Shown: one piece after another, positions 11,057-18,327 of the stretch
Layout of the letters: each line of letters starts with the position of its first letter
Position numbering within the stretch: the stretch's first letter is position 1
Assembly: GCF_017355165.1 (NCBI RefSeq)
Contig: NZ_JADILK010000007.1
Coordinates: forward strand, 62,001 to 126,000
DNA: 64,000 bases
Source of the DNA: Bacillus sp. SD075
GTDB taxonomy: Bacteria > Bacillota > Bacilli > Bacillales > DSM-1321
Direction of reading: 5' to 3'
Position numbers and translations under genes: made by a program
The notes under the pieces: generated by a model
Database searches by the model: none
What the model saw: only the letters and a program-made list of their open reading frames with translations
Told to the model about the DNA's origin: nothing

Positions 11057-11593
11057 GTGGCACGCAGAGGATTAATGCTTATTTATACAGGAAACGGGAA
11101 AGGGAAAACGACTGCTTCATTAGGGGTGACTTTAAGGGCAATCGGCAGAGGAATGAATGTCAAATACCTTCAGTTCATAAAATCTCCTGAGCGAACATAT
11201 GGGGAAGCATTGGCTTTGAGAAAATTAGGAGTTGAAATGGAACAGCTAGGTATTGGTTTTACGTGGACCAAAACTCCAGAAGAGCATCGCAGAGCATTAG
11301 CGTTAGCATGGGAAAAGGCGAAACTGGCCCTTAGTGATCCAGGCATTGATTTACTTGTTCTGGATGAGTTGAACAATGCGTTAGCGATCTCCAAGTTCCC
11401 GATTGAAGATGTCTTGCCGTTGGCTGAAATCATCGATGCCATTCGAAATCGTCCCGCTCATATGCATTTAGTCATTACCGGTAGGGATGCCCAACCAGGG
11501 CTTATGGAAATGGCGGATTTGGTTTCATCGATTGAGGCGACCAAACATTATTATGACGAGGGTATCGGTGCCGTCAAAGGATTAGAGTTTTAG
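11057..11593 (+). CDS. btuR: Cob(I)yrinic acid a,c-diamide adenosyltransferase (CobA/CobO/BtuR type)
   Basis: Transfers the 5'-deoxyadenosyl group of ATP to cob(I)alamin or its precursor. The 178-residue protein has the inverted-type P-loop TGNGKGKTTASLG (about 11-23), the LDELNNAL segment and VITGRDAQPGLMEMADLV near the C-terminus, all typical of this family. The GTG start at 11057 follows a GGTAGGTGAG ribosome site. It sits between the putative reductase and cbiP. Confidence 0.92.
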   Translation: MARRGLMLIYTGNGKGKTTASLGVTLRAIGRGMNVKYLQFIKSPERTYGEALALRKLGVEMEQLGIGFTWTKTPEEHRRALALAWEKAKLALSDPGIDLLVLDELNNALAISKFPIEDVLPLAEIIDAIRNRPAHMHLVITGRDAQPGLMEMADLVSSIEATKHYYDEGIGAVKGLEF

Positions 11594-11605
11594 GGGGTGA
11601 GCGTA

Positions 11606-13123
11606 ATGAAGGCACGATCCATTATGATACAAGGGACGTCATCTGATGTAGGGAAAAGCTTGATTTGTACGGCATTTTGCCGGGTCTTTTCCAATAAAGG
11701 ATTACGTGTCGTCCCATTCAAATCACAAAACATGGCTTTGAATTCTTATGTAACCTTGGATGGCGGTGAAATCGGACGGGCTCAGGGAGTACAGGCGGAA
11801 GCAGCACGGATAACGGCAACGACCGATATGAATCCGATATTACTGAAACCGAAGCAGGATATGGTTTCGGAAGTCATTGTGCACGGAAAGCATTTTCTTG
11901 ATATGAATGCAAAAAGCTATCGGTCTCAATTTGTCCAGGAGGCCATGCCCTTCATCCGTAAATCGGTGGAAAAACTCCAAGATGAATATGACATCATCGT
12001 ACTCGAAGGGGCAGGAAGTCCGGCTGAAATTAACCTTAAGGACCGGGATATTGCGAATATGCGAATGGCTAAACTCACAGATGCAGCTGTTATTTTAGTG
12101 GCTGATATTGATCGTGGTGGAGTATTTGCATCCATTATCGGGACACTTGCATTATTGGATCAAGATGAACGAGATAGTGTAAAAGGGATCATCATCAATA
12201 AATTTCGTGGCATGCGTGAATTATTGGACGATGGCATTGAATGGGTGGAAAAGGAAACCGGGATTCCAGTTCTCGGGGTGCTGCCCTATCTAGACGTGAA
12301 TATTGAAGCTGAAGATTCACTAGCACTCTCTTCTTTACGTTTTAAAAAACCTAAAAAGGCTGAGTTTCCGATCGATGTAGCCGTCTTGAGATTTCCGCGG
12401 ATTTCCAATTTTACAGATGTGGATCCTTTTTTCGATGAACCCGGAGTAGGTGTCCGCCTGGTAAGCAGTGTCCATGAGTTAGGTAATCCCGATCTTCTTA
12501 TTTTACCGGGTACAAAAAACACAATGGAAGATTTAGAGTGGTTGAATCGTATGGGGTTGGATGCGGCCATCAATGAACTGCGGAAAGAAGGAACGGTGAT
12601 ATTCGGTATTTGCGGCGGTTTTCAAATGCTAGGGACCAAACTTTTCGATCCTGACGCTGTCGAAGGTGACGTTGAGAACGCAGAAGGGCTCTCGCTTCTT
12701 CCTGTGGAAACCGTATTTCAAGCAGAAAAGAAAACGGTACAAATGGAAGGTGTCCTTTCTGCAGGGATAATGGAAGGTCAAATGAATCTTAACGGTTTCG
12801 AAATACATTTAGGCAGAACGACATTGAAGTCACAAGTAAGGCCCTTTCTTTTATTGAAGGATGGAAGAGAGGATGGAGCCATTTCCAATGACAACAAAGT
12901 AATGGGAACATATCTTCATGGGATATTCCATAATCGCTTGTTCACTAGAATACTAGTCAACCAAATTCGAAGAAAAAAGGGGTTGGATGAAGTGAAGGAG
13001 AACGTTCAAAGCGACTCGGATCGCAGGGAGGAAGCGTATAATCTCTTGGCTTCCCATTTAGAAGAAAACATTGATATGGATACCATCTATCAATGGCTGC
13101 AGCTGGAAACTGCAGAAAGTTGA
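11606..13123 (+). CDS. cbiP: Cobyric acid synthase CbiP
   Basis: Amidates the b, d, e and g side chains of adenosyl-cobyrinate diamide. The ATG at 11606 has AGGGGGTG 6 bp upstream. A GTG at 11597 would overlap that site and is less likely. About 505 residues: an ATPase domain with GTSSDVGKSL and FKSQNMALNSYV, then a glutamine amidotransferase domain with LPGTKNTMEDL and the nucleophile Cys in GICGGFQMLG, and the His of TYLHGIFHN. It is the last gene of the operon. No clear terminator is visible in the 176 bp that follow. Confidence 0.93.
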   Translation: MKARSIMIQGTSSDVGKSLICTAFCRVFSNKGLRVVPFKSQNMALNSYVTLDGGEIGRAQGVQAEAARITATTDMNPILLKPKQDMVSEVIVHGKHFLDMNAKSYRSQFVQEAMPFIRKSVEKLQDEYDIIVLEGAGSPAEINLKDRDIANMRMAKLTDAAVILVADIDRGGVFASIIGTLALLDQDERDSVKGIIINKFRGMRELLDDGIEWVEKETGIPVLGVLPYLDVNIEAEDSLALSSLRFKKPKKAEFPIDVAVLRFPRISNFTDVDPFFDEPGVGVRLVSSVHELGNPDLLILPGTKNTMEDLEWLNRMGLDAAINELRKEGTVIFGICGGFQMLGTKLFDPDAVEGDVENAEGLSLLPVETVFQAEKKTVQMEGVLSAGIMEGQMNLNGFEIHLGRTTLKSQVRPFLLLKDGREDGAISNDNKVMGTYLHGIFHNRLFTRILVNQIRRKKGLDEVKENVQSDSDRREEAYNLLASHLEENIDMDTIYQWLQLETAES

Positions 13124-13299
13124 ACAAGAGTCAGACAGAGCTTAGGTTAATGGTAATCAAAGCCCAATTATCTTCAAAAAAGATCAATTTAGAGCTACAA
13201 TTCCTTTTATTTGGCCATATTAAGTGACAGAGGCATACAAGATATGTTATGTTGTCTTCTCTACATACTTTATACAAAATAATAGGATGAGGTGTTCAT

Positions 13300-13572
13300 A
13301 TGAATAAAACAGAATTAGTGAGCAGTGTTGCAGCACAAGCTGAGCTGACAAAAGACGAAACAAAAAAAGTAGTGGACGCATTGTTTGAAACAATCACGGC
13401 GACACTTGCTAAAGAAGAAAAAATCCAATTAGTTGGTTTTGGAACATTTGAAGTGCGTGACCGTGCTGCTCGTACAGGAAGAAACCCGCAAACTGGCGAA
13501 GAAATACAAATTGCTGCTAGTAAAGTACCCGCTTTTAAAGCAGGTAAGGAATTAAAAGAGGCTGTAAAATAA
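13300..13572 (+). CDS. hup: HU-family DNA-binding protein
   Basis: A 90-residue histone-like protein: [11 protein letters not shown], the conserved [21 protein letters not shown] arm-forming region (about 47-67) and [15 protein letters not shown] at the end. It binds and bends DNA as a dimer. It has a GATGAGGTG ribosome site and its own terminator, so it is a single-gene unit. Whether this is the main HU of the cell or a paralogue cannot be told from the window. Confidence 0.93.
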   Translation: MNKTELVSSVAAQAELTKDETKKVVDALFETITATLAKEEKIQLVGFGTFEVRDRAARTGRNPQTGEEIQIAASKVPAFKAGKELKEAVK

Positions 13573-13585
13573 AAATGGACGAAGA

Positions 13586-13620
13586 AAAACCTGGCGATGG
13601 AATATTCGCCAGGTTTTTTA
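13586..13620 (+). terminator. Rho-independent terminator of hup
   Basis: ACCTGGCGA and TCGCCAGGT form a 9-bp stem around an 8-base loop, preceded by A-rich sequence and followed by TTTTTTA. It starts about 14 bp after the hup stop. Confidence 0.92.
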
Positions 13621-14024
13621 CTGCCTGAATTTCATTTTTGAGAAGGGGGATTCGTAAAACGGCAGATTATATTCAATTAACCAGGATTATGCTATTCCCG
13701 AGTTACTAATTATTAACTAGAATGGTAAATGCCGATGAATGATTTGCTGGTTTTGTTAGATGGGGTATAGTTATGAAAAGGCCATTAGGAGTTACTTAAA
13801 TAGGATGTTTTTATATTTTAGGCGCCATTTTCAATGATAGGCATGTAGGGCTTTAACAATTGACCAACAATGAAATAAGCCCACTCCATGACAAAAAGGA
13901 AGCGGTAATGGAATGTAACATAAATGAAAAATTTTATAGTACTTTTTAATAAGGTTTATACTGTGACTATGTTAGGCTAAATGAATAACAAGCATTAAAA
14001 AACAAAAATAAGAGAGGTGAAGAT
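13621..14024. other. Intergenic stretch, no gene seen
   Basis: About 400 bp between hup and the small Ser/Arg-rich gene. It is AT-rich, with many stops in all frames, and I see no convincing ORF or RNA structure. It ends in an AGAGAGGTGAAG ribosome site for the small gene at 14025, and a TATACT hexamer near 13960 could be a -10 element. Confidence 0.5.
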
Positions 14025-14192
14025 ATGCTGAAGAAAATCATGAAAAAAATCAAACAACTTTCCAAAGGCAGCAGTGAACGTAGACATGCTCATTATAGCG
14101 GAGGCAGCAGTAGCAGTCGCCGCGGATATAAAAGATATCCCATGAGTGGAAGTGACCGCTACAAGAGAAAGGGGCGTGGCAGTAGCAGCTAA
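14025..14192 (+). CDS. Small basic Ser/Arg/Gly-rich protein
   Basis: A 55-residue ORF starting MLKKIMKKIKQLSKGSS, with a good AGAGAGGTGAAG ribosome site 7 bp before the ATG. The rest is rich in Ser, Arg, Lys, Gly and Tyr (GGSSSSRRGYKRYPMSGS), with no hydrophobic core, so it is probably disordered or nucleic-acid- or membrane-surface-binding. Its stop overlaps by 4 bp the 3' end of the convergent Ser/Thr kinase gene. A possible role as a phosphorylation substrate of that kinase is speculative. I do not recognise a named family. Confidence 0.6.
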   Translation: MLKKIMKKIKQLSKGSSERRHAHYSGGSSSSRRGYKRYPMSGSDRYKRKGRGSSS

Positions 14193-15001
14193 CTCCGGTT
14201 CATTGATTTCAAGGCAGCCTGCAGGTCCATTGAAATTTCTTTGATATCTGAATAGGGTTCTTGGATGCTTAATAACCTTTTCAGTATATGCACGGTTTCT
14301 TTTTCTAACGAAAGCTCTTCTGTCCAAGGAAGAGCCTTTTTATTTTCGGGAGCGTACGTTGTATAAAGTACATATAAGAGCATTTCACCCAAGTCGTAGT
14401 AATCCTGCCTTTTCATCTGCAAAATGGAATCTTTTGTGAGATTGGCCGAAACGAGCATTTTAGACAAACCAAAGTCTATCAAAATGGGCTGATGATTCTT
14501 AAGTAAAATATTTGGTATACGTAAATCTTGATGGAAAATGTCGTGGTCATGCAGATAAGATACTAATCCGACCAGCTCATCAAGAAATAATAAAGATTCT
14601 TTCTCATTGAACGTTATATGATTCAAGAAAATATGGCCTTCTAAATTATCCCCTTCAATGAAATCCATCACAAAATAAACATTTCCGTCTTGTGAAAATT
14701 TCTCGTGGAATTTGGGGATGTTTTTGTGGTTTAACATTTGTAATATGGAGATTTCATTTTCAAACTGTTTCAGCTCTTTTTTACTGCGGCGTTTACTTCT
14801 TCGGAGCTGCTTGATCACTATATTTTCATTCAATATCAAATCATTGCAAAGATAAATGATACCGTAGCTTCCTGTTCCGATCACAGCTTCTACCTCGTAG
14901 CGGTAATTCAAAACCACTCCTTTTTTTAAAGGAATATCCACAAAGAATTGGTAGATCTTTCTAAATGAACGCAAAATTGAAACTTCCCTCACCACTTTCA
15001 T
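14189..15001 (-). CDS. Ser/Thr protein kinase (YbdM-like)
   Basis: A 270-residue soluble eukaryotic-type kinase. The Gly-rich loop is IGTGSYG (41-47), the ATP-anchoring Lys is in VIKQ (Lys64), a helix-C Glu is near 81-83, the catalytic loop is HQDLRIPNIL (157-166) and the metal-binding motif is DFG (176-178). The catalytic loop differs from the usual HRDLKxxN: Arg is Gln and the Lys after Asp-Leu is Arg, while the catalytic Asp159 and Asn164 remain. There is no transmembrane or PASTA region, unlike PrkC. It is convergent with the small basic protein. Confidence 0.88.
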   Translation of the reverse strand: MKVVREVSILRSFRKIYQFFVDIPLKKGVVLNYRYEVEAVIGTGSYGIIYLCNDLILNENIVIKQLRRSKRRSKKELKQFENEISILQMLNHKNIPKFHEKFSQDGNVYFVMDFIEGDNLEGHIFLNHITFNEKESLLFLDELVGLVSYLHDHDIFHQDLRIPNILLKNHQPILIDFGLSKMLVSANLTKDSILQMKRQDYYDLGEMLLYVLYTTYAPENKKALPWTEELSLEKETVHILKRLLSIQEPYSDIKEISMDLQAALKSMNRS

Positions 15002-15253
15002 ATATTTGGGTCAACCCAAAAGATCACTATTAACTAAGCTGAAAATATGAATGATCATGGATAGTTTAACATTGATTTTTGATAATGCGGTAATCAAAGT
15101 CTTTTCTTCGGATCGTTCTTTTATGCGATCGTTCACAATTAATAAGAGCTATTAAAAGTTATTCTTAAATTTCATATTATGAAATTATATGGATTTTTAA
15201 AATGATTAAGTTTACTGTAATGAATTCAAAATAAAAGAGTAGGAGGGGATAAG

Positions 15254-15658
15254 ATGAATGGGAGCGAATTGGTTCAAAAGGGCATTACTGTGAATTCATT
15301 TACCTCGGTTTCCTTGGATCCCCCGCTTGCTTCAGTATCACTTCATAAAGAAGCAAAAGCCTGCACTAGCTTGAAAGATAAATCTTTTACCATTCATATC
15401 TTGTCGGATGAACAAGGATCTATTGCATGGAAATTTCCGTCATTGAATAGGGGACACTTGAGATTGACTGGGATAACAAGGGATTTCGCCAAGAATAAAT
15501 GGAAGTGTTGCCTGGATGGAATGCAAACCATGGAAAAAATATGATGCTGGTGATTATGTATTGTTCATGGTGAGATCCAGGAGTTACATTTTGAAGATTT
15601 AGAAGCGCTTACCTTCCGTCAAGGGAAAATGGGGTTCAGTTGGGAAAATAGGTCATAG
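15254..15658 (+). pseudogene. Flavin reductase-like domain protein, truncated and frameshifted
   Basis: Residues GITVNSFTSVSLDPPLASVSLHKEA are characteristic of the flavin reductase (HpaC/FMN-binding split-barrel) family, but the N-terminal 30 or so residues of the family are missing. The first frame stops at 15544. Homology continues in another frame from 15540 (YDAGDYVLFM) and then returns to the original frame from 15572 (EIQELHFEDLEALTFRQGKMGF), ending at 15658. So two nearby frameshifts interrupt the conserved GDHxLFxGEV region. Such proteins often supply reduced flavin to aromatic monooxygenases. Confidence 0.8.
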
Positions 15659-15672
15659 AAAAGTACTTGTAA

Positions 15673-16065
15673 CCCTCTGTGCCCCTAGGTACGGTCTGTT
15701 TTGTAATATTAGGGTTGACCTCAAATGTAGTAGCTTTATATATTCTGATCGCTTTTGGAGCTGCCTGTACAGTTGGCATGATGAATTTGGCCAATACGTA
15801 TATATCCGAGTAGTATCCGCGGGAGATAAGGACCACCGGAACAGGTTAGGACTTGGCTTTTGGTAGAATTGGGGCGATCGTTACCCCAACATTAATAGGA
15901 TTTTTGCTGGCTGCAAATTTTTCGTCACAAAATGCTTTCATGTCCTTCGCAGTTCCGAGCATAATGGATGCCATGGCGTTACTCGTTGTGAAAGAGAGGT
16001 ACGGCAGCTATGATAAACCACAGGTTGAGGATAACGTAAAACTAAAAGCAACATCGAATGTTTAA
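15673..16065 (+). pseudogene. MFS transporter C-terminal remnant (aromatic acid:H+ symporter type)
   Basis: One reading frame from 15673 to 16065 gives a continuous MFS C-terminal half: LYILIAFGAACTVGMMNLAN, YPREIRTTGTG, AFGRIGAIVTPTLIGFLLA. It is interrupted by TAG codons at 15811 and 15847. The pattern Y-P-x-x-I-R-x-T-G-x-G followed by GRIGAI is typical of aromatic acid/H+ symporters such as PcaK or BenK. The N-terminal half is gone. It follows the flavin reductase pseudogene in the same direction, suggesting a decayed catabolic unit. Confidence 0.8.
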
Positions 16066-16086
16066 TACTGCTCTTTAGTGGGTTGC

Positions 16087-16137
16087 CTATATGTCAGCAT
16101 ATGGTCATGTAGACTATGCCCTGACATATAGACAGTT
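16087..16137 (+). terminator. Hairpin after the transporter remnant
   Basis: CTATATGTCAG (16087-16097) and CTGACATATAG (16121-16131) form a perfect 11-bp stem, with an extra internal CATA/TATG pairing, followed by ACAGTTTTAT. The T-run is short, so it may be a weak terminator left over from the dead transporter gene. Confidence 0.5.
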
Positions 16138-16152
16138 TTATATTAAATCAAA

Positions 16153-16215
16153 GAATTCACGAGTAAACCGGCGAAACTCGTGTGTAAAGCAGCTGAATTC
16201 ACGCGTAAAACAACA
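16153..16215. repeat. Three degenerate 20-22 bp direct repeats
   Basis: Units start at 16153, 16173 and 16195 with GAATTCACGAGTAAA, GAAACTCGTGTGTAAA and GAATTCACGCGTAAA, separated by short GC-rich spacers. They have a regular 20-22 bp spacing but are not a CRISPR (no long unique spacers). Probably a small intergenic repeat family. Confidence 0.6.
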
Positions 16216-16309
16216 AATGAACTCCCATTTTATAGTATTTGATTGGAAAGTTATGTATAGTTAGTATTATATTTAAATTGAATATTCTGAAAAGAGAGGG
16301 AGCGGTGTA

Positions 16310-16738
16310 ATGAGTTTAACAATCACTGATTTGTTCATTGGTCAGGTTGCTAGAATGCAACGGACATTTAATGAATCCGATGTAAAATCATGTAATGAAT
16401 TAACAAAAGATTACAGTCCGATTTATCAAGTGAATAAAGAAGCATGGAAAAATAATTTCAGCAAGCCGGTTGTACCTGGTTTGTTAACGGAGGGCCTTAT
16501 CACTCAAGTGATCAGTGAAAAATTACCTGGTAGTGCCTGTATACTTTTACAAAAGGAATTGGTCTTTTATCATCCAGTACATATAGGCGATATGATTTCA
16601 GCGGAACTGGAGGTCATTGATATTAATTTGCATAGAGATTGGGTTACGCAAAAGGTGACCTGCTTTAATCAGGCAGGAATTGAAGTCATTAAAGGTCAAG
16701 TTGTAATTTTTGTTTTAAGTAATCAAGGCATTAGGTGA
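16310..16738 (+). CDS. MaoC-like hot-dog protein, atypical active site
   Basis: A 142-residue single hot-dog domain resembling R-specific enoyl-CoA hydratases. The usual catalytic motif D-x-N-P-x-H is KDYSPIYQVN here: the Asp is kept but Asn is Ser and the catalytic His is Tyr. Hydratase activity is therefore uncertain; it might bind an acyl-CoA and act as a sensor or partner. It has an AGAGAGGGAGCGG ribosome site. It overlaps or abuts the sigma-54 activator gene (TGATG), so the two are coupled. Confidence 0.75.
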   Translation: MSLTITDLFIGQVARMQRTFNESDVKSCNELTKDYSPIYQVNKEAWKNNFSKPVVPGLLTEGLITQVISEKLPGSACILLQKELVFYHPVHIGDMISAELEVIDINLHRDWVTQKVTCFNQAGIEVIKGQVVIFVLSNQGIR

Positions 16739-16743
16739 TGCGA

Positions 16744-18069
16744 ATGGAAAATGTCAAAAACGTAATATGGAATTGGGGATCGATTGAGGTTGATGAAAAT
16801 GGAAGAATTATAGGAGCCACTGCTGATTTTTATAAATATTTCATGATTATGCCGACTGATTTAATAGGAAAGTCCATCACTAGAGTCATTCACACTTCTT
16901 CCACCATTTCTTTGAAAGTTCTTGCTCACAAACATGTGTTTTCTGGTGTGATCAGCGGACACTCTTGTTTCATACGGGTATTTCGACGAGAATCTGATAC
17001 CCTTTATACCATAATCATCCGCCAAGATGAATTGGAATACAGTGATTTAGTATATTTTTCTAATTATTTGGAAAAGAATAAAACCAAGAAAAATCCCATG
17101 ATTCAAAGTCGATATAACTTCGAAGAGATTGTTGGAAAGAGTAAGGAGATAGAGAGGGTGAAGGAGCTGGCCGCCAGAATAGCTACTAGCAGTTCAACAG
17201 TACTGCTTACGGGGGAAACGGGAACGGGAAAGGAACTTTTTGCCCAAGCGATCCATAGTTTGAGTACAAGAAAAGCACAGCCTTTTGTGCCGGTAAATTG
17301 TGCTGCGATTCCAGATGAATTATTTGAATCGGAGATTTTTGGTTATGAAGCTGGCGCTTTTAGCGGGGCGAAAAAAGAAGGTAAGCCTGGAAAAATAGAA
17401 TTAGCCCAAAATGGTACGTTGTTTTTAGATGAGATTTCTGAATTGCCTTATCAGGCTCAAGGTAAGCTATTACGAGTTTTACAGGAAAGGGAAGTGGAAA
17501 GACTAGGAGGGACGGGGATTAAAAATGTTGATATACGTATTATTGCGGCGACGAACAGGGATTTAAGAACCCTTATTCAAGAAGGGAAATTCCGTCAAGA
17601 TTTATATTATCGACTTTATGTTTTTGAATTGAAAATTCCTTCTTTAAGGGAGCGTCACGAAGATATTCTTCCTCTGGCCTATCATTTCGTCGAGTATTTC
17701 AATGACAAGTTAGGGGCCAACGTGAAAGAAATTGATCCTAAACTCCAAGAATGGCTTATCCAATATGATTGGCCTGGTAACATCCGTGAAATCAAAGCGA
17801 TAATCGAACGCGGAATGAATATCGTAGATGGAGGGATTCTAACTCTGGATTCTATATATTTTACGCCTAAACTCATATTGGAGGAGGTTCCCTCAGCAAT
17901 AGATCATTCTATTTCCGGTACGTTGGATGAAGTTGTGGGTAATGCTGAAAAATCAGCCATTCAGCGAGCATTAAAAGATTCGGAAGGAGATCGTTCTTTA
18001 GCAGCTCAAAAGCTGAAAATTCATGTTGCCAGTTTATATAGGAAAATCGCCAAATACCAATTGAAATAG
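16744..18069 (+). CDS. Sigma-54-dependent transcriptional activator (PAS-like, AAA+, Fis HTH)
   Basis: An enhancer-binding protein of about 441 residues. Counting from the earliest GTG (16735), a PAS-like sensory region covers about 10-110, the AAA+ domain about 128-350 with Walker A GETGTGKE (160-167), the sigma-54 contact loop GAFSGA (207-212, a variant of GAFTGA) and Walker B LFLDE (229-233), and a Fis-type helix-turn-helix at the C-terminus. Starts at 16735, 16738 and 16744 are possible; AGGTGA 5 bp upstream favours 16744. It probably activates the promoter at 18226, in front of the acyl-CoA genes. Confidence 0.92.
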   Translation: MENVKNVIWNWGSIEVDENGRIIGATADFYKYFMIMPTDLIGKSITRVIHTSSTISLKVLAHKHVFSGVISGHSCFIRVFRRESDTLYTIIIRQDELEYSDLVYFSNYLEKNKTKKNPMIQSRYNFEEIVGKSKEIERVKELAARIATSSSTVLLTGETGTGKELFAQAIHSLSTRKAQPFVPVNCAAIPDELFESEIFGYEAGAFSGAKKEGKPGKIELAQNGTLFLDEISELPYQAQGKLLRVLQEREVERLGGTGIKNVDIRIIAATNRDLRTLIQEGKFRQDLYYRLYVFELKIPSLRERHEDILPLAYHFVEYFNDKLGANVKEIDPKLQEWLIQYDWPGNIREIKAIIERGMNIVDGGILTLDSIYFTPKLILEEVPSAIDHSISGTLDEVVGNAEKSAIQRALKDSEGDRSLAAQKLKIHVASLYRKIAKYQLK

Positions 18070-18104
18070 TATCCAATGAAATGTAAACAGGATAACCATT
18101 AGGG

Positions 18105-18131
18105 CACACTCATGAAGTGTGTATTTTTTTT
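18105..18131 (+). terminator. Rho-independent terminator of the activator gene
   Basis: CACACT (18105-18110) and AGTGTG (18116-18121) form a 6-bp stem with a 5-base loop, followed by TATTTTTTTT. Confidence 0.75.
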
Positions 18132-18138
18132 GTGAAGT

Positions 18139-18183
18139 TTCGCGAATTTGATTTGCAGAATTGCGAAAAAATGCAAACTTGCA
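18139..18183. promoter_or_regulatory. Cluster of inverted repeats, candidate activator-binding region
   Basis: Three dyads are packed here: TTCGCGAA (18139-18146), TTTGCAGAATTGCGAAA (18152-18168) and TGCAAACTTGCA (18172-18183). They lie about 45-90 bp upstream of the sigma-54 promoter, the usual place for enhancer-binding protein sites. Which dyad is used cannot be decided from sequence alone. Confidence 0.5.
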
Positions 18184-18225
18184 AAAGCGTTAGTGAACTA
18201 TAACCAAATTCATAGCGAATTCAAG

Positions 18226-18242
18226 TTGGCACACAACTTGCA
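18226..18242 (+). promoter_or_regulatory. Sigma-54 (-24/-12) promoter of cluster A
   Basis: TTGGCACACAACTTGCA matches the sigma-54 consensus TTGGCAC-N5-TTGCA, with exactly 10 bases between GG and GC. The acyl-CoA dehydrogenase start codon is about 86 bp downstream. This links the activator gene to the operon that follows. Confidence 0.9.
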
Positions 18243-18327
18243 ATAATAGTTTGTCAGGTAAGAGATTTCATGTTTCGTAGAATGTCTAAAATATAGGTAT
18301 CGAATAAATCAACAAGGAGGTAATGAT

